Shown in pieces: positions 1 to 6,745 of a DNA stretch of 8,333 nt. Both the position numbers and the translations under genes were made by a program. The notes beneath the pieces were generated by a model. It did no database searches. It worked only from the letters and a program-made list of their open reading frames with translations, and was not told the origin of the DNA. Every line of letters begins with the position of its first letter. Positions within the stretch are counted from its first letter, which is position 1. Source of the stretch: Nitrospirales bacterium (GTDB taxonomy: Bacteria; Nitrospirota; Nitrospiria; Nitrospirales; UBA8639); the NCBI GenBank assembly GCA_013817135.1, contig JACDDF010000067.1:1-8333 (forward strand). The letters run 5' to 3'.

Positions 1-610
1 GGAGGCGTATCGGCTGGTGATTGCGCAACACCCCCAGGCGGTGCTGGTGATGGCGCCCCGACATATCGAACGTGTGGCTAAGCTTGAACAGGTTATTCGG
101 CAGTATGGATTTTCCTGTGTCCGTCGCAGCCGGTTGGGGCAGGATGTCGGAGATCAGGCTGTTCCCCATGGTCCTCGCGTCATTGTGTTAGACACCAGGG
201 GGGAATTGGCCTTTGTCTACCGGGAGGCCTTGGTCACGTTTGTGGGGGGTACACTAGTTCCGGTAGGAGGCCATAATTTGTTGGAGCCGGCTCAATGGGG
301 TCGCCCCGTCGTATTTGGTCCCCATGTCGATCATTGCCGGGACATTGCCGGGCTGCTTCTAGGAGCAGGAGGAGGCCTGCAAATACAAAATCAAGACGAT
401 TTGGCATCTCAGTTGATTCGTCTGATCGCGCATCCTACAGAAGCCGAGGATATGGGCCAAAGTGCGTTGGAAGTGGTCCGGACCCATCGGGGGGTCATCA
501 CCAGGAATCTTCAATGGATTGATCAATTGTTGGACAAGGACAATTCGGCCTTTTTCTCTTTGTCGGCGAAAGAGTCTTCTTCACGCAAGTCTCAAGAAGT
601 GGTTCGATAA
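1..610 (+). CDS. waaA: 3-deoxy-D-manno-octulosonic acid (Kdo) transferase, C-terminal part (5' end outside window)
   Basis: The frame is open from base 2 to a TAA at 608-610, giving about 203 residues of a protein that is normally about 420 long, so the N-terminal domain lies to the left of the window. What is visible is the nucleotide-sugar-binding half of a GT30 enzyme: LDTRGELAFVY (Asp at visible residue 64), then FVGGTLVPVGGHNLLEP at visible residues 80-96, then GRPVVFGPH. These are the signature blocks of WaaA/KdtA, which moves Kdo from CMP-Kdo to lipid IVA on the inner face of the inner membrane. The last 25 or so residues are polar and Ser/Lys-rich and not conserved. lpxK follows after 61 bases, consistent with one transcript. 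Identity is secure. Whether it adds one, two or more Kdo units cannot be read from this part. Confidence 0.95.
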   Translation, partial: EAYRLVIAQHPQAVLVMAPRHIERVAKLEQVIRQYGFSCVRRSRLGQDVGDQAVPHGPRVIVLDTRGELAFVYREALVTFVGGTLVPVGGHNLLEPAQWGRPVVFGPHVDHCRDIAGLLLGAGGGLQIQNQDDLASQLIRLIAHPTEAEDMGQSALEVVRTHRGVITRNLQWIDQLLDKDNSAFFSLSAKESSSRKSQEVVR

Positions 611-637
611 GCTTCCGTTCCTTGAGAAGTTGGAATG

Positions 638-645
638 AGGAGGAG
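638..645 (+). promoter_or_regulatory. Strong Shine-Dalgarno (AGGAGGAG) serving a short leader frame, not lpxK directly
   Basis: AGGAGGAG is the best ribosome-binding sequence in the window. It sits 5 bases (from the AGGAGG core) before ATG 649, which opens only an 8-codon frame. The lpxK GTG at 672 is about 26 bases away, too far for direct use. So either the short frame is translated and hands ribosomes to lpxK, or the true start of lpxK lies in another frame in relatives. Confidence 0.7.
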
Positions 646-648
646 AAT

Positions 649-675
649 ATGATCTACGCCATGAGTCCTTCGTGA
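649..675 (+). other. 8-codon leader frame coupled to lpxK
   Basis: ATG 649 opens the peptide MIYAMSPS and stops at TGA 673-675. The stop overlaps the lpxK start GTG 672-674 in a GTGA arrangement, the classic geometry for stop-start re-initiation. A strong AGGAGGAG lies at the right distance upstream. The peptide is too short to have a recognisable function. Its likely role is to load ribosomes for lpxK. A single-base sequence error fusing it to lpxK is the main alternative. Confidence 0.4.
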
Positions 676-1772
676 ACACGACGTCTCCTTCCCTTACTGG
701 TAGTCCGGAACGGCTCTGGCATTGGTTGCACCGGCGTTGCCCATGGATTCTCCGGGGGTGTGCTGTTCCCTATGGTGCAATTGCCCGATTGCGGAGGACG
801 GCCTATCAACGTGGCTGGTTTCCTCAACTTCGATTGCCAAAACCGGTCATCAGTGTGGGCAATATGACCGTGGGGGGAACCAGTAAGACTCCATTTGTGA
901 TGTGGGTGGCCGCCAGACTTCATGAGCGGGGCAAGCGGGTTGCGATATTAAGCCGTGGGTATGGAAGACAACGCTCAACAGTGAATAGGCTCGTCTCCGA
1001 TGGCCGGTCGCTGAAGGGTGATTGGCGATCGGTAGGGGATGAAGCCATGTTGATGGCTCACAAGTGCCCATGGGCGATTGTGGCAGTGGGAACCGATCGT
1101 TATCGATTGGGACAGTGGGTCTTGGAGCAGGCCTCATGCGATTGCTTTCTTCTTGATGATGGCTTCCAGCATCTTTCTTTGTATCGAGACCTGGACTTGC
1201 TCTTATTCGATGCGACGGATGTTGAGGGCTTAAGCGGAGTCGTGCCGGCCGGCCGGATGCGTGAACCGCTCTCCGCAGCAAAATGGGCCACGACGATTGT
1301 CTTCAGTCGAACGGAACGCAATGTATCGGTAGCCTCACTTCAGAATCGAATAGAACAGAGCGCCGGAAAATCCTTTATCCCCTTGCATCTGGAAACCGAG
1401 CCGGAAATGTTCACGCATCTTGCGACAGGGGAAACTCAACAGGCCGGGGCCTTCAAGGGCAAAACCTGTTTGCTCTTTAGCGGAATAGGAAATCCGGCCT
1501 CCTTTCGATCGACGGTGGTCTCCTGTGGGTTGACGGTGGGTGAGGAGGTTCGGTACCCAGATCATTTTGCCTATTCGGAAAAAGATGTTGAAGCCATTCG
1601 TCTGAAGATGCGACGTTTAGGGTTTGATCTCGCGATTACTACAGAAAAAGATGCCCTGAAAATTAAAGAGCATCTGAAACGCGATGATGCTTTTTGGGCG
1701 CTGGATGTGCAAGTGCGGATGACTCAAGGCGAAGACGAGTTACGTGAACAGCTCCATGCCATTTGTCCATAG
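672..1772 (+). CDS. lpxK: Tetraacyldisaccharide 4'-kinase (lipid A 4'-kinase)
   Basis: LpxK phosphorylates the 4' position of the tetraacyl disaccharide 1-phosphate with ATP to form lipid IVA at the inner membrane. The protein is 366 residues, slightly longer than the usual 310-340. Visible blocks: SVGNMTVGGTSKTP (residues 61-74), the P-loop; SRGYGR; GDEA (D123); LLDDGFQH (D162, D163, H167), the Walker B-like metal site; GIGNP; YPDHFAY (H298); TTEKDA (323-328). By analogy with the Aquifex enzyme, D123 and H298 should be the catalytic Asp-His pair (inference). The N-terminal stretch contains Trp-rich and hydrophobic residues that fit the membrane-anchoring helix. The start is GTG 672: no in-frame ATG occurs before residue 65, and the E. 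coli protein begins near the same place. There is no ribosome site just before the GTG, so coupling to the leader frame is likely. The P-loop has Ser where most have Gly (GGxGKTP). Confidence 0.95.
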   Translation: MNTTSPSLTGSPERLWHWLHRRCPWILRGCAVPYGAIARLRRTAYQRGWFPQLRLPKPVISVGNMTVGGTSKTPFVMWVAARLHERGKRVAILSRGYGRQRSTVNRLVSDGRSLKGDWRSVGDEAMLMAHKCPWAIVAVGTDRYRLGQWVLEQASCDCFLLDDGFQHLSLYRDLDLLLFDATDVEGLSGVVPAGRMREPLSAAKWATTIVFSRTERNVSVASLQNRIEQSAGKSFIPLHLETEPEMFTHLATGETQQAGAFKGKTCLLFSGIGNPASFRSTVVSCGLTVGEEVRYPDHFAYSEKDVEAIRLKMRRLGFDLAITTEKDALKIKEHLKRDDAFWALDVQVRMTQGEDELREQLHAICP

Positions 1773-1781
1773 GACTCAGTC

Positions 1782-1844
1782 ATGGTTGGTCGAATAGGAT
1801 CTAGCAGATCAGTTCACGTGGGGGGAAATATCGTTATTCGATGA
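1782..1844 (+). other. 20-codon short frame bridging lpxK and waaF
   Basis: ATG 1782 begins 9 bases after the lpxK stop, with AGGA at 1771-1774 seven bases upstream of it. The frame runs 20 codons and ends at TGA 1842-1844, overlapping the waaF ATG 1841-1843 as ATGA. The peptide starts MVGRIGSSRS and resembles nothing I know. Geometry suggests a translational relay into waaF, whose only nearby G-rich stretch (1820-1825) lies rather far from its ATG. Chance is a real alternative, because short open frames are common. Confidence 0.3.
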
Positions 1845-2926
1845 ACATTCTCGTCCGCGTTCCCAACTGGATCGGAGATGCCGTGATGTGCCTGCCGGCT
1901 CTTATGGATTTGCGGAATCATGATCCTCATGCCAGGGTAACGGTGTTGGCCAGGCCGATCATCGGGGAATTGTTGAGAGGACATCCGGGAGTGGATGAGG
2001 TCATGATGTATTTCCATCAAGGGGAACATAAGGGCCTCCTCGGGCTCTGGCATCTCATTCAACTTGTGAAGAGAAAGCAATTTGATCGCGCGGTGTTATT
2101 CCAAAATGCCTTTGAAGCGGCTCTCATTGCCTGGGTGGCTGGCATCCCATCCCGCATGGGGTATGCGACGGATGGGCGGCGTTGGCTTCTGTCCGAGGCT
2201 GTACCCAGGCCGGATCGGGCTCATCTGCATCATACGGAGTATTATCAGGAGATCGTGAAGGCCATCACCCACTCTTCCGGGAAAGACCGCACCCCTCAAC
2301 TTTTTCTCTCTCCTGAGGTGAAAAACGCCTGTGCTGGACAGTTTCCTGAGGTATTTCTTCCATCAGACAGTCTGGTCATTGGGATGAATCCTGGCTCCGT
2401 ATATGGATCGGCCAAACGATGGCTGCCGGAACGCTTTGCGGAGGTAGGTGATCTCCTGGTGGAGCGTCTGACAAAAGACTTTCCCGGGACTCCGTCTGTC
2501 CGCTGTGTCCTGATTGGAGGCAAGGGAGAAGAAGCGCTTGGACAGGACATTGCCAGACGGATGCGGTATGAGCCGGTTGTCCTCTCAGGAAGAACCACGA
2601 TACAAGAGTTAATGGGCGTGCTGACACGGTGCTCCGTCTTGGTTACCAACGACACGGGACCTATGCATGTGGCTCAGGCCCTTGGGGTACCGGTCGCTGC
2701 GGTGTTTGGTTCAACGGATCCCTCCACGACAAGCCCTCATGGACAATCCAGTGGAGTGGTGACGGCATCGGTCCGTTGTGCACCCTGTTTATTGCGCGCC
2801 TGCCCGATTGATCATCGTTGTATGACCCAAGTGTCCGTGGAGCAGGTTGTGGAGGTCGCGCTGTCTCAGATCAGGTTGCCGCCAGGCTACGGGAACGAAG
2901 GTCGGATCAGAGGGCATGTTGGATGA
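1841..2926 (+). CDS. waaF: LPS heptosyltransferase, GT9 family, WaaF-like (heptosyltransferase II)
   Basis: A GT-B fold enzyme of 361 residues that should transfer L-glycero-D-manno-heptose from its ADP-sugar to the first core heptose in the cytoplasm. Visible blocks: NILVRVPNWIGDAVM near the N-terminus, with the likely catalytic-base Asp at residue 13; a QNAFEAAL block matching the NSFK region of E. coli WaaF; NPGSVYGSAKRWLP (183-195) with the nucleotide-binding Lys192; VLIGGKGE; LSGRTTIQEL; TNDTGPMHVAQALG (D271, H276), the donor-binding loop; FGSTDP. Near the C-terminus it has four Cys, C313-x2-C316-x4-C321-x5-C327-Met. NPGxxxGxAKRW and DTGPMH favour WaaF over WaaC. The stop overlaps the gmhB start by ATGA, and together they form a heptose module. 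Acceptor specificity is inferred. Confidence 0.9.
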   Translation: MNILVRVPNWIGDAVMCLPALMDLRNHDPHARVTVLARPIIGELLRGHPGVDEVMMYFHQGEHKGLLGLWHLIQLVKRKQFDRAVLFQNAFEAALIAWVAGIPSRMGYATDGRRWLLSEAVPRPDRAHLHHTEYYQEIVKAITHSSGKDRTPQLFLSPEVKNACAGQFPEVFLPSDSLVIGMNPGSVYGSAKRWLPERFAEVGDLLVERLTKDFPGTPSVRCVLIGGKGEEALGQDIARRMRYEPVVLSGRTTIQELMGVLTRCSVLVTNDTGPMHVAQALGVPVAAVFGSTDPSTTSPHGQSSGVVTASVRCAPCLLRACPIDHRCMTQVSVEQVVEVALSQIRLPPGYGNEGRIRGHVG

Positions 2927-3525
2927 GAGATGTGTCCGCCGCACCGGGTACGGCTGTATTTTTGGATCGGGATGGCACCTTGAACCACGATACGGGGTAT
3001 GTCACTTCTCCAGAACAATTGGTGTTGTTTCCGGGAGTCCCTGAAGCCATCGCTCGATTAAACCACTTAGGGGCCATGGTGCTTCTGGTCACCAATCAAT
3101 CGGCCATTGGTCGGGGGATGATGACCATTGAAGGGTTGGAGTCGATCCATGAGAGGTTGGCGGAATTGATTAGCCCTTACGGAGCCAGGATTGATGGTAT
3201 TTTTTTCTGCCCTCATCATCCTCAAGACGGGTGTGGATGTCGAAAGCCCAAAGCGGGATTAATAGATCAAGCCGTATCCCGCTTTGCGCTTGATGTCTCG
3301 CAGTGTTATCTGGTCGGGGATAAGCGCAGTGATTTAGAGGCCGCTCAACGCGCTTCGGTGCCTGGAGTTCTGGTCATGACGAGTTCGTATAGTGTGGATG
3401 TCGTGAAGGCGAGAGACGAGGGCCAGGTGTCGATTGCCTATGTGGCGGACAGCTTTGTTCATGCCGTGGACTGGATAGAACAGCAGATAATAAGCCGGGG
3501 CAACCGAATCAGGAAAAACCGATGA
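2923..3525 (+). CDS. gmhB: D-glycero-beta-D-manno-heptose 1,7-bisphosphate 7-phosphatase
   Basis: GmhB removes the 7-phosphate from heptose bisphosphate, a step toward ADP-heptose, in the cytoplasm. From ATG 2923 the protein is 200 residues, close to the usual 180-195. It is a HAD-superfamily phosphatase: motif I FLDRDGTLN (nucleophile D15, acid/base D17); motif II VTNQSAIGRG (T57, N58); the zinc loop CPHHPQDGCGCRKP (C96, H98, C104, C106) in the short-loop form, followed by the phosphate-contacting CRKP Lys108; motif IV VGDKRSD (D133, D137). An earlier in-frame ATG at 2818 exists, but it would add 35 residues lying inside waaF. ATG 2923 gives an ATGA overlap with the waaF stop and places motif I at the expected distance. 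The start is therefore chosen on geometry and family length. Function is well supported, while the exact anomer preference (beta for LPS) is inferred from context. Confidence 0.93.
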   Translation: MRDVSAAPGTAVFLDRDGTLNHDTGYVTSPEQLVLFPGVPEAIARLNHLGAMVLLVTNQSAIGRGMMTIEGLESIHERLAELISPYGARIDGIFFCPHHPQDGCGCRKPKAGLIDQAVSRFALDVSQCYLVGDKRSDLEAAQRASVPGVLVMTSSYSVDVVKARDEGQVSIAYVADSFVHAVDWIEQQIISRGNRIRKNR

Positions 3526-3572
3526 AGCAACCCGGATCAGAGCTCACCCATTCATCCGCGTTATTGGGATAA
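3522..3572 (+). other. 16-codon short frame overlapping the gmhB stop
   Basis: ATG 3522 overlaps the gmhB TGA (3523-3525) as ATGA and is preceded by AGGA at 3511-3514, seven bases upstream. The frame codes for 16 residues (starting MKQPGSELTH) and stops at TAA 3570-3572, 40 bases before waaC. It has the start signals of a coupled gene but no recognisable product, so it may be a spurious frame or a degenerate remnant. The rest of the gap to 3612 shows no clear promoter or hairpin. Confidence 0.2.
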
Positions 3573-3612
3573 CGTATGTTGTTGAGAGCCTAGGAATTTC
3601 TCGCGGGTACCT

Positions 3613-4713
3613 ATGGACATCAATCCTCAGCGGATACTGGTCATCAAATTAAGTTCGCTGGGTGATATTGTTCATGCCCTTCCAGCAGTGGCTGCGTTGC
3701 GTCAACGGTTTCCCCATGCCCGACTGACCTGGATGGTCAAAGAGATTTGGGCGCCGATTCTTGAAGGAAACCCCGATATTGATGACATTTTGTCCGTGAA
3801 TGTGTCCTGGAGAAATTGGCCGAATATCTTTCTTGCACTCCGAAGAGAAAAGTTTGACCTGGTTGTGGATTTTCAAGGGCTGTTCCGTTCCGGGCTATTT
3901 GGTGTCATGACCGGGGCTCGAACCCGTGTGGGTTTCGCCAGAGCCAGGGAAGGGGCGACCTGGTTTTATACGCACCAGGTACCTTTGCCGGAGACGAAAG
4001 CTTCCCCCTGGCGTCTGCTGGAGATCCATGCCGTTGATCGGAATTTAGCGATCACCACATTTCTGGGTGGACATTCATCCACTCCGGTGTTCCATCTGCC
4101 TCAATGTTCTACCGATCGTCTCACCATTGAAACGATGCTTCAAGATGCGAACGTCCAAGGCGATGACCACCTGATTGCCCTGGCTCCCTGGACACGGTCT
4201 GTCATGAAGTCCTGGCCGATTAAAAGGTTTGTGAATCTGGCCATCGAACTGATGCGGTGGCCCAATGTTCGTGTTGTGCTCCTGGGCGGGCCTTCAGAAA
4301 TCTCTGCTGCCAGGGAATTTGCCCGTCTTGTGCCACAGGGGTTGATCAATCTGGTCGGACGACTGTCTCTTCCGCAATTACCCTCACTCTTGCGAAGAAT
4401 GCACCTGCTCATTGGAAACGATTCGGCGCTCATTCACCTGGCAGCGGGAGTCGGAATCCCTGTGCTCGGGATCTTTGGCCCGACGCATCCCAAAGCCACC
4501 GGTCCCTATCCCTTGAACAATCATGTTATCGTTCGCACGGAATTGCCCTGCAGTCCCTGTGGAGCACGAACGTGCAGAAACCCCAACTATCTGGAATGCA
4601 TGGAATCCATCTCTCTCGAGTCTCTCCTTCGTGAGGTCAAAGCAATCGTCGGGGGCTTCTCTCATCGAAGGGATGAACGCGTGCCCGCAACTCATTTCTC
4701 GGCGAAACCGTAA
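3613..4713 (+). CDS. waaC: LPS heptosyltransferase, GT9 family, WaaC-like (heptosyltransferase I)
   Basis: A 366-residue GT-B enzyme expected to add the first heptose to Kdo. Visible blocks: RILVIKLSSLGDIVHALPA near the N-terminus, which matches the WaaC pattern VKxSSxGDxxHxLPA and puts the catalytic-base Asp at residue 18; VVDFQGLFRSGL; a VGFARAREGATWFY block and HAVDRNL, both WaaC features; ALAPWTRSVMKSWP; VVLLGGPSE; LVGRLSLPQL; GNDSALIHLAAGVG (D270, H275), the donor loop; IFGPT. It carries the same four-Cys C-terminal motif as its neighbour, C313-x2-C316-x4-C321-x7-C329-Met. The start ATG 3613 has only a weak, distant AGGA (3592-3595). Residues 1-7 could be extra, but no better start is visible. 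It is clearly distinct from the upstream WaaF-like gene. Assignment as heptosyltransferase I rather than another GT9 is probable, not proven. Confidence 0.85.
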   Translation: MDINPQRILVIKLSSLGDIVHALPAVAALRQRFPHARLTWMVKEIWAPILEGNPDIDDILSVNVSWRNWPNIFLALRREKFDLVVDFQGLFRSGLFGVMTGARTRVGFARAREGATWFYTHQVPLPETKASPWRLLEIHAVDRNLAITTFLGGHSSTPVFHLPQCSTDRLTIETMLQDANVQGDDHLIALAPWTRSVMKSWPIKRFVNLAIELMRWPNVRVVLLGGPSEISAAREFARLVPQGLINLVGRLSLPQLPSLLRRMHLLIGNDSALIHLAAGVGIPVLGIFGPTHPKATGPYPLNNHVIVRTELPCSPCGARTCRNPNYLECMESISLESLLREVKAIVGGFSHRRDERVPATHFSAKP

Positions 4714-4730
4714 ATCTGTGAGGAGGTCGA

Positions 4731-4736
4731 AGGAGA
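4731..4736 (+). promoter_or_regulatory. Ribosome-binding site of the first family 2 glycosyltransferase
   Basis: AGGAGA ends 7 bases before ATG 4744, with a second GAGGAGG just upstream (about 4720-4725). This makes ATG 4744 a firm start and indicates independent loading of ribosomes rather than coupling to waaC, which ends 30 bases earlier. Confidence 0.65.
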
Positions 4737-4743
4737 AAGCCGT

Positions 4744-5511
4744 ATGACGGAACCAGGCACGAGAGAAAAAGTTTCAGCGGTGGTGATTGCCTATAATGAT
4801 GCACCGAATATGCGTAAATGTTTAGAAAGTCTTCATTGGGTGGATGAGCTGGTGGTGATCGATTCTCATAGCACGGACGGGACGACTGATATTTGTCGTG
4901 AATTTACATCCAAGATTTTTCACTATCCCTTCCAGGGGTTTGGCGTGCTTCGGAATCAGGCCCTCACTCATGCCACGCATGATTGGGTCTTCAGTCTGGA
5001 TACGGATGAACGGGTGACGCCACCGGTGCAGGGAGAAATTGAACGGTTGCTTCTGGAGGGGCCTTCGGCACAGGCCTACAAAATTCCCAGAAGAAATTTT
5101 TTCCTGGGGCGGTGGATCAAACATTGTGGATGGTACCCTGATTACCGGCAACCCCAGTTTTTTCATAAGGGATTTATGCAATATCGGGAGGCGTTGGTCC
5201 ATGAGGGATATGAGCTGAAGGGGAAGCTTGGGTATCTTCAAGCCAGTCTAGAGCAGATTCCCTTTCGGGATATCGATCATTACTTTCGCAAAATGGATCG
5301 GTATTCCAGCTTGCGGGCTGAGGACATGCATCGGGAAGGCCGGACGTTCCGCGCCCATCAATTGGTGCTTCGTCCCTTATTCACCTTTCTGAAAATGTAT
5401 GTGTTGCGGGGGGGGATACTGGACCGGAAGCCCGGGCTGATTTTATCCATTTTGTATGCCTATTACACCTTTGTGAAATACGCCAAGTTGTGGGAGAGGC
5501 AAAAAAAGTGA
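4744..5511 (+). CDS. Family 2 glycosyltransferase, WaaE/KdtX type (LPS core)
   Basis: A 255-residue GT2 enzyme, the usual length for WaaE/KdtX proteins, some of which add beta-linked glucose to core heptose I. Visible blocks: SAVVIAYNDAPNMRKCLESL (11-30), the GT-A nucleotide-binding strand; VVIDSHSTDGT (37-47); FGVLRNQAL (66-74); WVFSLDTDERV with the metal-binding D86-x-D88; HCGWYPDYRQPQFF (127-140) and LVHEGYEL (151-158), both typical of this subfamily. The C-terminal 50 residues (from about 205) are hydrophobic and aromatic with basic residues (FLKMYVLRGG, LSILYAYYTFVKYAKLW), suggesting membrane association. It ends 4 bases before the next glycosyltransferase. The sugar donor is not determinable here. 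A paralog lies at 7712. Confidence 0.9.
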   Translation: MTEPGTREKVSAVVIAYNDAPNMRKCLESLHWVDELVVIDSHSTDGTTDICREFTSKIFHYPFQGFGVLRNQALTHATHDWVFSLDTDERVTPPVQGEIERLLLEGPSAQAYKIPRRNFFLGRWIKHCGWYPDYRQPQFFHKGFMQYREALVHEGYELKGKLGYLQASLEQIPFRDIDHYFRKMDRYSSLRAEDMHREGRTFRAHQLVLRPLFTFLKMYVLRGGILDRKPGLILSILYAYYTFVKYAKLWERQKK

Positions 5512-5515
5512 TTCG

Positions 5516-6721
5516 ATGGACCTCCTGTGCGATCCCGTTGCTCCTCCAATGGCTATGCCGAAGGTAAGCCCAACTCTCTCTCGTCACCAGATGTCCATGC
5601 GCATTCTTCACACGGAATCCTCTTCAGGAATGGGAGGTCAGGAATACCGTGTGTTGGAGGAAGCGCAAGGGATGGAGAAGCGTGGGCATACGGTGGTCGT
5701 GGCTGCCCCTCACGGGAGCCGGTTGGCCGCGCTGGCCGAACAACGAGGGTTACAGGTCAAGACGACCACTTCCGGCAAGCGAGGGTGGATCACGTTGGTC
5801 CCCTCATATTTGTGGATCTTGAAACACTGTGAGATTGATGTGGTCAATACGCACGGGTCTCTTGATAGTTGGACGGCCTCGATTGCCGGACGGATTTCGT
5901 CCCGACGTCCCATTATTGTCCGGACTCGCCATAAAAGCACTCCAGTTTCACGGACATGGCGGCATCGACTCTTATATGGGAAATTGCCGCATGTCGTCAC
6001 CACGACCGGTGAGGCGGTCAGGCAGGGGTTGATGACACGAAACCGGCTGAGTCCTTCTCGGGTCATTTCTATTCCAACCGGAGTGGATTTGGAGCGATTC
6101 CACCCCCAACCCCCGGATGTGTCCTTACGAAAGAGTTTGGGGCTTGGAAACCAAGGGCCTCTGGTGGGAGCCGTCACTTTTCTTCGTCCCGAAAAAGGCA
6201 TGATGGTATTGATCGAGGCGGTCGGATGGCTCAAGAAACGTTTTTCTACCGTCGAGTGCGTCATCATCGGAGATGGCGGAGAAAAACCGGCACTGTTGGA
6301 TCGCATTCGAGAGCTTGGCTTGGAGCACTGTGTGCACCTCGTGGGGTTTCGGCAGGATGTTCCGGCTCTGCTGGCGATACTTGATGTCGTGGTCATTCCT
6401 TCCTTTGAAGAAGGTATTCCTCAATCTCTCACTCAAGCCTTGGCCATGGAACGTCCTGTGGTGGCTTCTGCGGTGGGAGGAGTGCCCGAGGTGGTGCAGG
6501 ATGGCGTGAACGGTTTGTTGGTCCCTCCAAGAGACCCGGAGATCTTAGCCGAAAAAATTGCCGGTCTTCTTCATGATCCCATTGCCGCGACCCGGATGGG
6601 GAAGGTCGGGCGACAGGTCGTTCAGGAACGATATTCCATGGAACACATGCTGACTCAGACGGAGATGGTGTATCGGCGATTGATGCAATCAAAATCCTCC
6701 GTTGCCGTGAAGAGTTCTTGA
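5516..6721 (+). CDS. Family 4 (GT-B) glycosyltransferase
   Basis: A 401-residue GT4 retaining transferase, probably extending the LPS core from the cytoplasmic side. Visible blocks: RILHTESSSGMGGQEYRV (about 29-46), the acceptor-side glycine loop GGxE; VVNTHGS; VTTTGEAVRQGL; RVISIPTGVDLERF, the classic linker into the second domain; VGAVTFLRPEKGMMVLIEAV; VIIGDGGEKPAL; LVGFRQDVPALL; PSFEEGIPQSLTQALA (295-310); RPVVASAVGGVPEVVQDGVNGLLVPP. The EX7E motif reads E299-x7-Q307, with Gln for the second Glu, a variant I believe occurs in related proteins. Start uncertain: ATG 5516 lies 4 bases after the upstream stop, but its G-rich site (5494-5499) is far. ATG 5597 (residue 28, MRILHTE) begins exactly where family members usually begin, though it lacks a ribosome site. 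Donor and acceptor are unknown. Confidence 0.88.
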   Translation: MDLLCDPVAPPMAMPKVSPTLSRHQMSMRILHTESSSGMGGQEYRVLEEAQGMEKRGHTVVVAAPHGSRLAALAEQRGLQVKTTTSGKRGWITLVPSYLWILKHCEIDVVNTHGSLDSWTASIAGRISSRRPIIVRTRHKSTPVSRTWRHRLLYGKLPHVVTTTGEAVRQGLMTRNRLSPSRVISIPTGVDLERFHPQPPDVSLRKSLGLGNQGPLVGAVTFLRPEKGMMVLIEAVGWLKKRFSTVECVIIGDGGEKPALLDRIRELGLEHCVHLVGFRQDVPALLAILDVVVIPSFEEGIPQSLTQALAMERPVVASAVGGVPEVVQDGVNGLLVPPRDPEILAEKIAGLLHDPIAATRMGKVGRQVVQERYSMEHMLTQTEMVYRRLMQSKSSVAVKSS

Positions 6722-6745
6722 ACGGGTGTCGAGGTCATCAGCGAA

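Noticed and set aside
850..1281. 143-codon open frame on the - strand
   Set aside because: Antisense to the conserved core of lpxK, with low-complexity, His/Pro/Ser-rich translation and no motif.
1798..1810. Small perfect inverted repeat GATCT-AGC-AGATC before waaF
   Set aside because: A 5-base stem without a following T-run is too weak for a terminator, and it lies inside the short bridging frame.
2818..2922. Upstream extension of gmhB to ATG 2818
   Set aside because: It would add 35 residues without family similarity, entirely within waaF. ATG 2923 gives the expected length and an ATGA junction.
4523..4747. 74-codon + strand frame ending in ATGA overlap with the glycosyltransferase at 4744
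   Set aside because: It runs out of frame through the conserved end of waaC, and the glycosyltransferase has its own strong ribosome site, so the overlap needs no explanation. It also shows that ATGA endings arise by chance.
5710..6396. 228-codon open frame on the - strand
   Set aside because: It lies wholly inside the well-supported family 4 glycosyltransferase, has no recognisable domain, and its Ser/Arg/Pro/Thr-rich translation is typical of the reverse strand of a moderately G+C-rich gene.
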